DNA of 13,294 nt, taken from contig NOKP01000071.1 in assembly GCA_002682825.1 (NCBI GenBank), positions 23,983 through 37,276 of the forward strand, read 5' to 3'. Both the position numbers and the translations under genes were made by a program. The stretch comes from Neonectria sp. B-13. Lineage: Eukaryota > Ascomycota > Sordariomycetes > Hypocreales > Nectriaceae. This document shows positions 1-7,821 of the stretch, one piece after another. Each line of letters starts with the position of its first letter. Position 1 is the first letter of the stretch. The notes beneath the pieces were generated by a model. It searched no databases. It saw nothing but the letters and a program-made list of their open reading frames with translations, and was not told the DNA's origin.

Positions 1-788
1 TCCACTGTTTCGGAGGTTGATGGACCACGTGGCTCTTAATAAGAGCCCGTATCTTGGCATGGACGCATTCCTTCTGCTTGAGGAGCATGCGGCCCAGCTC
101 CAGGTAGCGAATCCTTGGGAGCATAGAGCACTGCATGAGAGTTCCGCCCTCATAGTCCTTTATACACCCCTTCCAAATCGAGTCATCCAACGTGATCTCT
201 TTTGTAAAACCCTGTTTCTTGAAATAGCCGATGGCTAAGTTGTCGGCGTAGGTCAGGAAATGCATCATGTTCGATGATGCCTTGATGTAGTCCTTCAGAT
301 GCAACATGAGGTGCGCCCCGTACCCCTTGGCCTGCTCATCTGACAAGACGGCGCAGAAGACAATCTCGGCGAACTTGCGGTCCTTGAACGGCCGGTACGT
401 GATGCCTCCCACTACTGCCAGCGGCTTCTTCACGATGGCGATGGATATGTGAGCTCTATCGTAGACGAGACGCGCGATGTAGCTATTGGGCATCTCCGGC
501 AGCTGCTTTTGGAAGACGCATTTCAACCCGCTCAGGATGATAAAACTCTCCCGTTCACCATCATTGTTGACGACACGAAATTCTATCTCGCCGTCGCATT
601 CCTCAATAACTACGGGCTACATGGCACGTTAGTCACATACACAGGCAGGGTACGGCGTTTCAGGACGGCAATACCTTCTCGGGAAGTGGAATGGGCCTCA
701 TCACCGGACCCTCCTCTGCCGGGAGCGATGATGCGAAGTCAGTGCGCTTGTCGCAACTCGTGGCGGTCGGCGATAAAGTATCCCCCAT
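1..788 (-). CDS. gcn5: Gcn5-like histone acetyltransferase, 5' part (C-terminus off the left edge)
   Basis: This encodes the catalytic (GNAT) half of a Gcn5 acetyltransferase, which acetylates histone H3 tails from acetyl-CoA within SAGA-type nuclear complexes. The first ATG after an in-frame TAA lies at 788. Exon 1 is 788-675 (38 codons). A 58-bp intron at 674-617 has donor GTATTG, branch GACTAAC and acceptor TGTAG, phase 0. Exon 2 is open from 616 to the edge, giving 243 visible residues. The [10 protein letters not shown] segment, FAEIVFCA with the presumed catalytic Glu at residue 122 (Glu173 of yeast Gcn5), the acetyl-CoA loop [10 protein letters not shown] (133-142) and [13 protein letters not shown] are all present. 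The bromodomain would lie outside the window. Several usually invariant positions differ: Leu at 165 where YADNYAIGYF has Tyr, and Lys187/Cys189 where the family has MGY. The N-terminus is short. It could be a diverged second copy rather than the core gene. Identity of the family is near certain. Confidence 0.93.
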
Positions 789-1353
789 CGCGTTACGTTT
801 CGAGCCTTAATCAACGCCAAATATATCAGCAAAAGAGCTACCAAGCGGGGAGGCAGACTGTAGAATTACCTCGATAGGCCAGGTTACGTTTCCGACAGTT
901 GATTTCGCTGAATCACTGAACTGGCCTGGGCTTACTCGTTGGAGTGTATCCGGGTCTAAACTACTTTCAGCTAAGGTTATCCCTCACAAGGGTAGTAGTA
1001 ATAGCTTGCTGAGGTAATGGAGCCATCAGTGTTGTTAGTACCGAAGAGACAAAAAGTAATATTAGTACGGGCGCAGACACCGCCCTGAAGTTGCGTTCCA
1101 GTCGAAAAGGCGTCGACCCGCTCGTGCCTGGTTTGCTCCCTCTCACGGAATAGGGCGGCAACGCGTAGGTCCGCGTTTCTTGGCGAGTCTTCTCGTCGGC
1201 GTGTGGTGAAATGAGGTCGCATTGCGAGCCGACCCACCCCGGCACTCCTCAACAAGCAGACCAAACACGGACCGGCGCGTCCCCTCCCCCAAGCGCCATC
1301 GTCTAGTTTGGAACGGTCACCCGTTAACGCAACGTCACGCTTGATGTTCGCCG
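789..1353. other. Intergenic stretch upstream of the Gcn5-like gene
   Basis: No convincing gene is seen. The short open frames on the minus strand near 967-1264 overlap one another, have low-complexity composition and resemble no family I know. The part next to 788 should hold the Gcn5 promoter and 5' leader; a TGATATATTTGG stretch on the minus strand, about 40 bp before the ATG, is AT-rich but not a clear TATA box. Confidence 0.5.
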
Positions 1354-2056
1354 CTATCGGGGCTCCGCAAGTTCACCAACATACGCAGGTGGATTGTACC
1401 TGTAAAGTCCTTCCAAGAGCACAAAAGTCTTCCTCTGTGCCTCCAGCTCCGATTCCATGGCGCCCTCAAGCGTTTGGGTATAATTTGCATTGGCGACCGG
1501 CGGGCCAGCTGGTGCTGCAGCTAGGCCCGACGATGGCACTAGGCTACCTGCCTCGCTGATGGAGCGCCTGTGCCCGCAGCCACATGAATTGGGTCTGCCT
1601 CTTCGCTGCACCACCCCGCCTTTCTGTATTTCCTGCCCCATTTGGGCTCCTTGAGAGTGCTTCATGTCTTCACCATTCCTTGGAGCAGTCCAGCTAGTCA
1701 CCTTGAAACGTGGGTCTGCTGACTGGGTCACATCAACTTCATAATAACGCCTTACCTCTTTGCATTCCTCTCTCGCCGCCTTGGTCGTTGGTGACGATTT
1801 CTCCGACTTTGCAGCTGCTGCGGGGTATGCACGTCGGAGCCGCTCCACCGTCTTTTCTCACCAACTGGTCGAGAAAGTATTGTGCTCGCTCGACTGGCTC
1901 GTGGTGATGGAATCCAGAAGAATTGGATGACATTGCATCGGGAATCCGAACCATGCTCCCGTCTGCGTAACCGAAAGACGGATGGCTTACTTACAGTCGA
2001 TCTTTCTTGCTCTCCGACGAGCGTGACCATTTCCGTGAAGGGAGGTCTTCGGCCAT
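1354..2056 (-). pseudogene. Unrecognised minus-strand gene candidate, frame broken
   Basis: Three minus-strand pieces read like protein but lie in different frames. The first begins at an ATG at 2056 (MAEDLPSRKWSRSSESKKDR) and meets a strong donor, GTAAGT, at 1994. The second runs from about 1955 to 1860 and contains SSNSSGFHHHEPVERAQYFL. The third runs from about 1857 to 1354 and begins EKTVERLRRAYPA. Joining the first two needs an intron of only 32-39 bp. Joining the second and third needs a one-base shift near 1860, because GTGA stands where three bases would fit. I do not recognise the family: the chain is rich in Arg, Ser and Ala, with no membrane segment or known catalytic motif. It may be a decayed gene, a gene with introns I placed wrongly, or chance. 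Confidence is low. Confidence 0.3.
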
Positions 2057-2059
2057 GAA

Positions 2060-2490
2060 CCGCTTCAGTGACCACCACCTCAGTCTACGCTACTCCTACG
2101 GCGTAGGCTGCATCATACTCCCAGTGAAATGCAGCTGCGTGAGTGCTCGATGCACAAGAATGCCCGACATCAAGCGTCGAGGAAGACATTCATGCCTCGT
2201 TGGACCATGCGAGCAAGCAAGCCACGTCACATCACAGCGCATCTACGGCCAATGGTTTCCACCCGTTGGCCTGGCTGCAACAACGGCACACCGTGGTCGC
2301 CGTCAGTCACCTTTCCAACTGCAAAACTGGGCAGAACAGCGGCGCAGAAAGCGGCAGCTTGATGAAGTGGTCTGGACTGATCCTGCCCAATCCAGCAAAG
2401 CGGGCCTAAGAACAGCGTCTGGTCGCGTCGAGTCCGGAGGAACGACACGGTTTCATCAGCCCATTTGGTCCGACAGTCGATCGCGTTGAT
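2060..2490. other. Unassigned stretch with overlapping open frames on both strands
   Basis: A plus-strand frame of 160 codons (2007-2489) and a minus-strand frame (2227-2517) cover each other. Neither has a recognisable motif, good start context or splice pattern. On the minus strand this is where the 3' end of the NACHT-WD40 remnant would fall. A short match to the usual tail of such proteins (DRLSDQMG, where RLSTDIG-like text is usual) sits just after a TAG near 2490. I see no firm gene. Confidence 0.35.
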
Positions 2491-2491
2491 A

Positions 2492-2656
2492 CTAGGAGAT
2501 AATAAACGATACTTCAACGGAGGTAACGAGCGTCGCCTGGCAGTGGCCCGTCATGGCATCCCAGATCTGAACAGTCCGGTCAGATGACACCGATGCAAGG
2601 CGCTCGCCATCGGGCGAGAAGGCTACCGACTCAACCGAATGGCCATGGCCCTTGAG
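2492..2656 (-). pseudogene. Lone WD40 repeat, remnant of a NACHT-WD40-type receptor
   Basis: The minus strand encodes one nearly perfect WD40 blade: [20 protein letters not shown], then [17 protein letters not shown] and HCQATL. The GH, SPDG, S-D and IWD landmarks are all in place. Such blades form the C-terminal ligand-sensing propeller of fungal NLR proteins of the HET-E/HNWD kind. Only one blade is left: the sequence before it changes abruptly at about 2657-2664 into the divergent plus-strand gene. After it, the text [15 protein letters not shown] resembles the linker that follows the last blade in such proteins and then meets a TAG. This is therefore the 3' end of a receptor gene, cut off from its NACHT domain and other blades. 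The blade itself is certain; the receptor class is inferred from family knowledge. Confidence 0.78.
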
Positions 2657-2663
2657 TGTCGAC

Positions 2664-3322
2664 ATGGCGACGAACAACGAATACACGACAGGAACAATGA
2701 ACTCCCTCGAGCATGCGATAGTTCATGGCAATAGCAGACTCCAGGTGGGAAACAGCTACACGGTCCACAACTACAACGAACCGAACCGCAATCGATGCCT
2801 TGCCGACCTACTGTTGTGGGCCGCCATGCGAGGGGAGCCCATAATCAAGCTGCTTCTCGATACTGGAAAGTTGATGTCGATGCTCAAGATATAGATGGTC
2901 GGATACCGCTCTTGTGGGCCGCCGAGCAAGGGCACGAGGCTATTGTTGAGCTACTTCGCAAACACGGGAAAATTCGCCTAACGCGTCTCAACTTGTACGC
3001 TCCTATCCTTCTGGGCAAATCGCATTTCCAAAGGGTCGACTACCAATACGGGACGTACTTTGGGCGCTTCTACGGGCCGATCCTATTCGTTATTGGTATC
3101 GTGTCTGGTCCTGAGCGGACTGCAGGTCGTGGTGTCGGTCGGACAGGGCGATGGGGGCGGTTGGATAGAGGCGGCGCGATTGGTCAGCGGATGGTGATCG
3201 TGACCTCATGCAGCCTTCTCCTTTGTCTCGGGGTCCTCTTCGTGTACAAGATAGCAAAGGAGTGGAAGTTTGCGATCCAGGTCCGCCGTGGCCTGGCGAA
3301 GGAAAAGCGGGCGGTGGTGTGA
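2664..3322 (+). pseudogene. NLR-type N-terminal leader fused to ankyrin repeats, NTPase missing, frameshifted
   Basis: The frame starts at ATG 2664. Residues 1-48 resemble the leader of fungal NACHT proteins, including GNSRLQVGNSYTVHNYN and then NRNRCLADL, the block that in this family comes just before the NACHT-proximal region. Here it passes directly, near 2811, into ankyrin text: LLWAAMRGEPIIKLLLDTGK, then VDVDAQDIDGRIPLLWAAEQ and GHEAIVELL. The nucleotide-binding domain is absent. Within the ankyrin part the frame changes near 2870-2873: GGAAAG-TT-GATGTC reads on in the next frame, as if one base had been lost. Past about 2975 the open frame continues to 3322 without ankyrin text and carries two hydrophobic stretches, GPILFVIGIVSG (near 3075-3110) and IVTSCSLLLCLGVLFVYKIA (near 3197-3256). 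That tail may belong to another source. It is a receptor fragment rather than a working gene, although splicing across the shift cannot be excluded. Confidence 0.7.
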
Positions 3323-3426
3323 CACTGTCTTGTGTGCCTGTATGGGCATTGCCTCGTGCACAGGGCGGCTCTGACTTCCCAGGAAGTCGCATTTAGTCTG
3401 GTTCCTCGTTATTTCCACAACACCAA

Positions 3427-3711
3427 ATGCGTGTTTTAGATGTACCTATGGCATTGAGTGGGATGGGAAATGCACACAAGACACTTGTGCTTTATACTCA
3501 GACGCGGCCGTCCCTTCAGCCGGTCCGTCGTGCTTTGGAGCAAGATGACGATAACTCCCGAATATTTGCTGCGATTGAGCCGTCTCTTGCACGGCTTCGA
3601 CAAGAGGTCACCACCGTGGTCACGATTCTAGGACCACTACTCGTTGAAGCATCACTTCTACGGCTTCAAAAGCAACAATCCTATCGCTTTTGCCCTTGCC
3701 TGGACTTTTAG
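3427..3711 (+). CDS. Open frame of 94 codons, unrecognised, possible 5' exon of the TPR gene
   Basis: The frame starts at ATG 3427. The middle part (SRIFAAIEPSLARLRQEVTT) could form helices. It resembles no family I can name. It lies directly upstream of, and partly overlaps in another frame, the first splice-consistent exon of the TPR gene (3632-3723), so at least one of the two readings is wrong past 3632. No canonical donor was found that joins this frame to that exon; the only phase-correct choice gives a 25-bp intron, which is too short. Confidence 0.25.
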   Translation: MRVLDVPMALSGMGNAHKTLVLYTQTRPSLQPVRRALEQDDDNSRIFAAIEPSLARLRQEVTTVVTILGPLLVEASLLRLQKQQSYRFCPCLDF

Positions 3712-5119
3712 GGTCATTTTGAGGTGAATGTTCTGTACCAACGTTTTCCGGCCTGCCTAGTGGCTTGCCCACGGACTTGGCATCAATAATAAGGACCACG
3801 AGACTGGGGAATTGGATGGTGACACTCCCACAGAGATACCCACGCAGATGGCTCGACTGCTCACAGGTTACAGGCCCAAAAAATAGTTTCGACGAAATTT
3901 TCCTCGCCAGCTATACGGAATACATGTCCCTCCACTCTCCGGCTGGCAACGGCGGTATGGACACATCCCTACCACGAGCTGATGAGAGCTGAGCAGGGCT
4001 GATGGGCATCTTAGAGAACCAAGCCATTCCCGAATACCAAGAAGTCAACGGCGTAAGCTTCATAAGTGCCGAGGATATCGAGCAAGGTAAGATTACACTC
4101 GCCCTCTATATCAACGTAACTCACATTGGTCAGCCGTTGCACCCAACGGTTATTACCAGGGACGGTCCAATCGGACCCTGCATGTTACGCCATGGGGACA
4201 AGTAGTCGGAGAAACCCTGAACACGACGCCGCCTGGGCCAGCGCGAAACATATTGCTCTTGGGACACGGGATACCAAGTTATATGCTAATCGTCGACGTT
4301 GCTGGCCGAAAGCGTTGGGTGAAAGATTTCCGCTTCCTAGGCGGCCGCTTCAGGGATCACGAGCCAGCGGACACTCGCCTCGACGCCGCTGACGGGCATG
4401 AAGAAAGGGGAGAGCGCCGTCAGACCATGAATTTATGGATTGAGGCGTTGGGAATGGTCGAAGATTTCGACTGCGATGATTGCGAACAGAGGAAGTTTAT
4501 CATGCTCTTCAAGGTCGCAATCCTGGCGCAAGAGCTCGACCTGTTCGAAGTGGGAGTCGAATATAGCCTCCGAGCTCTGGAACTCGGTGTCAAACAGTTC
4601 AGCAAAGATTCCATCAACAACTTCCAGGTGATCAATAACCTTGGAGTTCTCTTTGATAAGCACGGGATGATCAAAGTGGCAGCATATCTCTATCGTCGAT
4701 CCCTGCTTGGCCGCATGACGCTCGAGGGCCCTGACCACGCGGATACGCTCATGACGATGCAGGAGTTAGCCAACGTCAGTACGAGACTCGGCAACCTCAA
4801 TGCCGGTCGGCTATTGCTAGAGCAATCCTATATTGGACACGCGAATCTACAGGAACGAAATGAGCGAGTCACAATGGGGATACTAAACAACCTTGCCATG
4901 ACGTACAGCGAGCTTGGACCTTGCCATATTATTAGCAACACTGAAGTCGGTTTAAATTATACACTTGCTCTACCTATCCTTATTCGCATTAGACCGCGTC
5001 GATCCACCCGCGGAGGCACTACTGACAAAGAACATAGCTTCCAGGACAATGAGAACCTGAGCTACGCTTCCACAAAATGCAATCACAGCACTATACTCGG
5101 TAAGAGCGACCAAGTATAG
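3632..5119 (+). CDS. TPR-repeat protein (kinesin-light-chain-like), multi-exon, 5' end unclear and 3' end truncated
   Basis: The clearest part is the last exon, 4134-5119, with helical pairs of TPR type. INNLGVLFDKHGMIKVAAYL, then YRRSLLGRMTLEGPDHADTL and NNLAMTYSELG match the TPR modules at the sensor end of fungal NB-ARC/NACHT proteins. About three repeats and part of a fourth are seen between 4490 and 4919. Upstream, three introns keep the frame. 4087-4133 (47 bp, donor GTAAGA, acceptor GTCAG, phase 1) is strong because it joins two different frames exactly. 3955-3996 (42 bp, GTATGG, CTGAT branch, GCAG) removes a TGA. 3724-3760 (37 bp) is short and tentative. The exons 3632-4250 show no known domain, and no NB-ARC P-loop was seen. 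Past 4919 the TPR text stops in mid-repeat, and the rest of the frame is antisense to the convergent membrane-protein gene. It may be a receptor fragment or a small TPR protein. Confidence 0.55.
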
Positions 5120-6388
5120 CAGTGGAGTCAGAACGGCGAAGATTATCCCGCTGCCTAAGAAGATCCAGCTCCAGAGCCGAGATTGCAAGGACGTCGAGTC
5201 GGCAACCAATAAAGAAAAGACTATTGGGACCATGCTAGCTAGTTGCATGAGACTAGACTGAAGCAAGAACCAGAAATCTGGATCCTCGGGCCTTCCCGGT
5301 TCATGGGGTGAGAGGTTCCAACCCTTGGCCGTAAGACCCGCAGCAGCAATGGTAATGATGACGACTACTGCGAGCGTTGTAGGATCGTACTGGAGAGAGT
5401 GTGAACATTCAAAGAACCGTAGCTGAGATCTAAGGGAGTCAAAGATACCTTGTTATTATGAGCGGGACTTGTATCAGCACGTGAAAACAGGCTCCCGGAA
5501 TTCCCGTCAGTCGTCCCGCTGTCGGCATAATTCCGTGGGTTGGTTGTTGCAGGGTTCCCAGTGGAGGATCCGCGAAATGAAAGAGTCGCCTCTGGACCGC
5601 CCGTGTCCGTGTCAACTGAGGTTGAAATGCCATAGCCAGCTTTCTCTGCAGCCCTATTTGCGCGGATTGCTGCTTTGAACCTGCCGATATTTTCCATTTT
5701 GAGGTCCGCACCCTGTTTGTGAATCTCTATCGCGGCCAGTCTAGATTAGTGTTAGTTAGATTACATGTACAGGACGAGCATAGGGGATCCCTTACAACGT
5801 GTCTTGCAACTCAGACGAGAAGTGCTCTCTCTTCTCATCTGCTCCCACATAGAGCTTGGAGTGAATTTCATCCAGAAGATCATCCACGAGTCCCAGTTTT
5901 CGGATGATCGCGTTTACGATTGCTGCTCCGCCTGAATAATCGTCCACGCACAAGGGATTACTGGCGTTGACTGCTTTCTGCCAAGTCTCCCCTCCTACTC
6001 TTTGAATTTGACTAAGCCAGACCTTCCATTCACCTTGCCGATCCCGAACTGTGCCCTGGAAGTGGCGAAGAATCGTGCGACTGACGTTACTCCAGAGCGT
6101 CTCAAAGTTGGGCAAAGCAGAAAGATGCTTCTTCATATCGTCCGTACTGAATTTGGACTTTCGGTACGAGTCGCCTGCCACTTCAAGAAGTCTCAGGTCT
6201 ATCTCCGACGTTGGAAGAGGGCTATGGTCAGAGCCACTGCTGTCGGCATAATATTGAAGGGCTTCCCGAGCTGTCCCAATTAAATGGCCATCCATTTTCT
6301 CGAAGAGGAGTATCAATTTCTTGATCGTTTCATCGCTTTCGAGCGGCATCGATATATTCTCCATGTTTGCAAATATGGATTCCGTCAT
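4970..6388 (-). CDS. Uncharacterised 434-residue protein: helical N-terminal region plus four predicted C-terminal membrane helices
   Basis: Three exons on the minus strand give one clean frame. Exon 1 is 6388-5796, from the first ATG after an in-frame TGA. Intron 1 is 5795-5741 (55 bp, GTAAGG, CTAACTAAC, TCTAG, phase 2). Exon 2 is 5740-5449. Intron 2 is 5448-5390 (59 bp, GTATCT, CTCCAG, phase 0). Exon 3 is 5389-4970. Skipping intron 1 turns the TAA at 5794 into read-through. Residues 1-250 are mostly charged and probably helical, with no signal peptide (LKMENIGRFKAAIRANRAAE near the end). Residues about 250-295 are Ser/Thr/Gly/Asn-rich and look disordered. Then come hydrophobic segments near 300-316, 339-358, 370-391 and 394-416, and a short polar tail. 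I do not know this family. It converges on the TPR gene and its last 150 bp overlap that open frame. Intact splicing and frame suggest a working gene in a decayed setting. A membrane-acting role is inferred from the helices only. Confidence 0.85.
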
Positions 6389-6434
6389 ATCGACTACCCC
6401 CGTTCACAATGCTGTTGCTTTCTATCAGCCAGAG

Positions 6435-6449
6435 CCGGGTCACACCCGG
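6435..6449. promoter_or_regulatory. Inverted repeat CCG-N9-CGG upstream of the membrane-protein gene
   Basis: CCGGGTCACACCCGG is a perfect 6-bp inverted repeat with a 3-bp centre, 47 bp before the ATG at 6388. Inverted CCG/CGG triplets are the usual targets of fungal Zn(II)2Cys6 dimers. The position fits a promoter or leader site, but a match this short can arise by chance. Confidence 0.25.
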
Positions 6450-6623
6450 AACAGATCGACTCGACGATCGGGCACAATGCACTGGGCAGGACGGAAGAAG
6501 AGCGTTAAATGCCTTGAACGGACCGAGCGTTGGTATCGAGGGGTAGAACGGATCATGGTCCAAAAGAACAGGAGCCCTCGAGCAGGGATTAAGGGCATGC
6601 TAAATAGACGAATGCGGCTGTTG

Positions 6624-6746
6624 GCTGCCTTAGTGCTCAGGCTGCCGTGGTAGTGCTCAGGTTGCCTTGGCAGTGTGCCTTGGCAGTGCTCAGGCTGCCT
6701 TGGTAGTGCTTAGGCTTCTGTGGCAGTGCGCAGGCTACTGATTTAG
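6624..6746. repeat. Minisatellite, 20-bp unit, about five full copies plus partial ones
   Basis: The unit is TGCTCAGGCTGCCTTGGTAG. Copies start at 6634, 6654, 6687, 6707 and 6727, a shortened 13-bp copy lies at 6674-6686, and a partial one precedes 6634. Copies differ by one to several bases, and the last (6727-6746) has drifted most. It lies about 250 bp upstream of the membrane-protein start. No coding use is evident. Confidence 0.88.
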
Positions 6747-7094
6747 CTGCAAACCTTCAATTGGACCAATTTGCACGTGAAAATCCCGAATCCCGAGTGG
6801 GAAACGGATGCAGATATAGAATGTCTTCTGGGGTGTATCACTGGTTCGCTACCTGACGGCGTCGGTCATTATCAAATTTCGATGCAAACTGCCTGTCTCG
6901 GAGCATACTTTTGTCCTCAGCCTAGACACATATTGCACTCCAGGGGGAAATCAGCACTTACGTTTTCAAGGCCACAACCAATTCTTAGACCCAAATGTAG
7001 TTTTAATATATGATTTACTGTCTAAAGAATACGGAAAAAGAAGTCCATTATTTTTTAGATCTATATTGCTGTCGCGGCATGTTCACAATCGGTC

Positions 7095-7153
7095 GAGCGT
7101 TACATTTCCTGTTATGGAATAGTGCCATTTCTGGGTTGAGCGTTACATTTCCT
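7095..7153 (+). repeat. 16-bp direct repeat, two copies 43 bp apart
   Basis: GAGCGTTACATTTCCT occurs at 7095-7110 and again, identical, at 7138-7153. The sequence between the copies is unrelated to them. It may be the remains of a small duplication or an element end. Confidence 0.6.
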
Positions 7154-7194
7154 AATATGGTTGGGGGGCCGTTTTTGGAGCTTAGTCATAAAAC

Positions 7195-7232
7195 GCGCCC
7201 GGGCGCCAAATTTAAAATGGCGCCCAGGCGCC
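7195..7232. repeat. Nested GC-rich palindromes with an AT-rich loop
   Basis: GCGCCCGGGCGC (7195-7206) is a perfect 12-bp palindrome. It overlaps a hairpin with arms GGGCGCCA (7201-7208) and TGGCGCCC (7218-7225) around the loop AATTTAAAA. A further AGGCGCC follows to 7232. This is strong secondary-structure potential in a gene-free stretch, consistent with an element end or a protein-binding site, but neither is shown. Confidence 0.6.
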
Positions 7233-7821
7233 AGTATCAGTCGCCACAAGCCCCGCCTTGAATTTGGCAGCTGAGCCGTGAGGCTGAGAGCTGACACCTC
7301 AGATATGTGGAATGCGTGGATATCAAGCGCACTTTTGGCCCAACAAAAGAAGATCACGGCTTTGGGTGAGGCTGGACACTGACCGCGGCAGTCCACAAGT
7401 TCACATCAGGGTCTCAGCCAGCTCTCGCCAGACGGTGGGTAAACCCTTCCCATTGTGCTAGAATGAAGAGGATAGATGAAAGGCACTAATTACCGTCCTA
7501 CGATCTAAAAGCCTCTACCGCGATCTCCTCACCGAAGTAGTGAGCGTGGTTACTTTACGTCTTTGCCTACTTGCCTCTTCTGTACTACGCCTCATCTAGC
7601 TAAGTCATTATGTGTTTGCGACGTGCTTTAGCTGGACTGCTGCGCAGACGTGAAGGAGCCTAACTGTCAAGTACCATTTCGTCTTCTGCCTGTCTGTCCT
7701 AGTCAGGACCAAGCCTCCCCTGGAGCTTGTCGGTTGTCACATGCTAGCCTGCCAACCCCGCTTTCTTACTTTCCGATTTGGGGATAATGAATTAGAGTTT
7801 CCTCCTCATACGCCACAAACC

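Larger units (their letters stand above)
6389..7740. other. Long stretch without a convincing gene
   Basis: Open frames here are short, overlap, and have no recognisable content. The stretch holds the presumed promoter of the minus-strand membrane-protein gene, a 20-bp minisatellite (6624-6746), a 16-bp direct repeat (7095 and 7138) and GC-rich palindromes (7195-7232). The last 250 bp before 7741 are rich in CT and contain CTAAC at 7660 followed by a pyrimidine run and CCTAG at 7702, which could be the 3' end of a leader intron of the next gene; no matching donor was found. Confidence 0.5.

Noticed and set aside
449..877. Plus-strand 142-codon frame
   Set aside because: It lies antisense to the Gcn5-like coding exons and its intron, and has no protein-like features.
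1290..1375. tRNA-like start (GCGCCATCGTCTAGTTTGG resembles a tRNA A box)
   Set aside because: No T-arm GGTTCGANTCC follows at the right distance, and the ends do not pair into an acceptor stem.
7180..7232. Possible Helitron 3' end (hairpin near CTAAG on the minus strand)
   Set aside because: No CTRR end at the right distance, no TC 5' partner and no helicase text; the hairpin alone does not support it.
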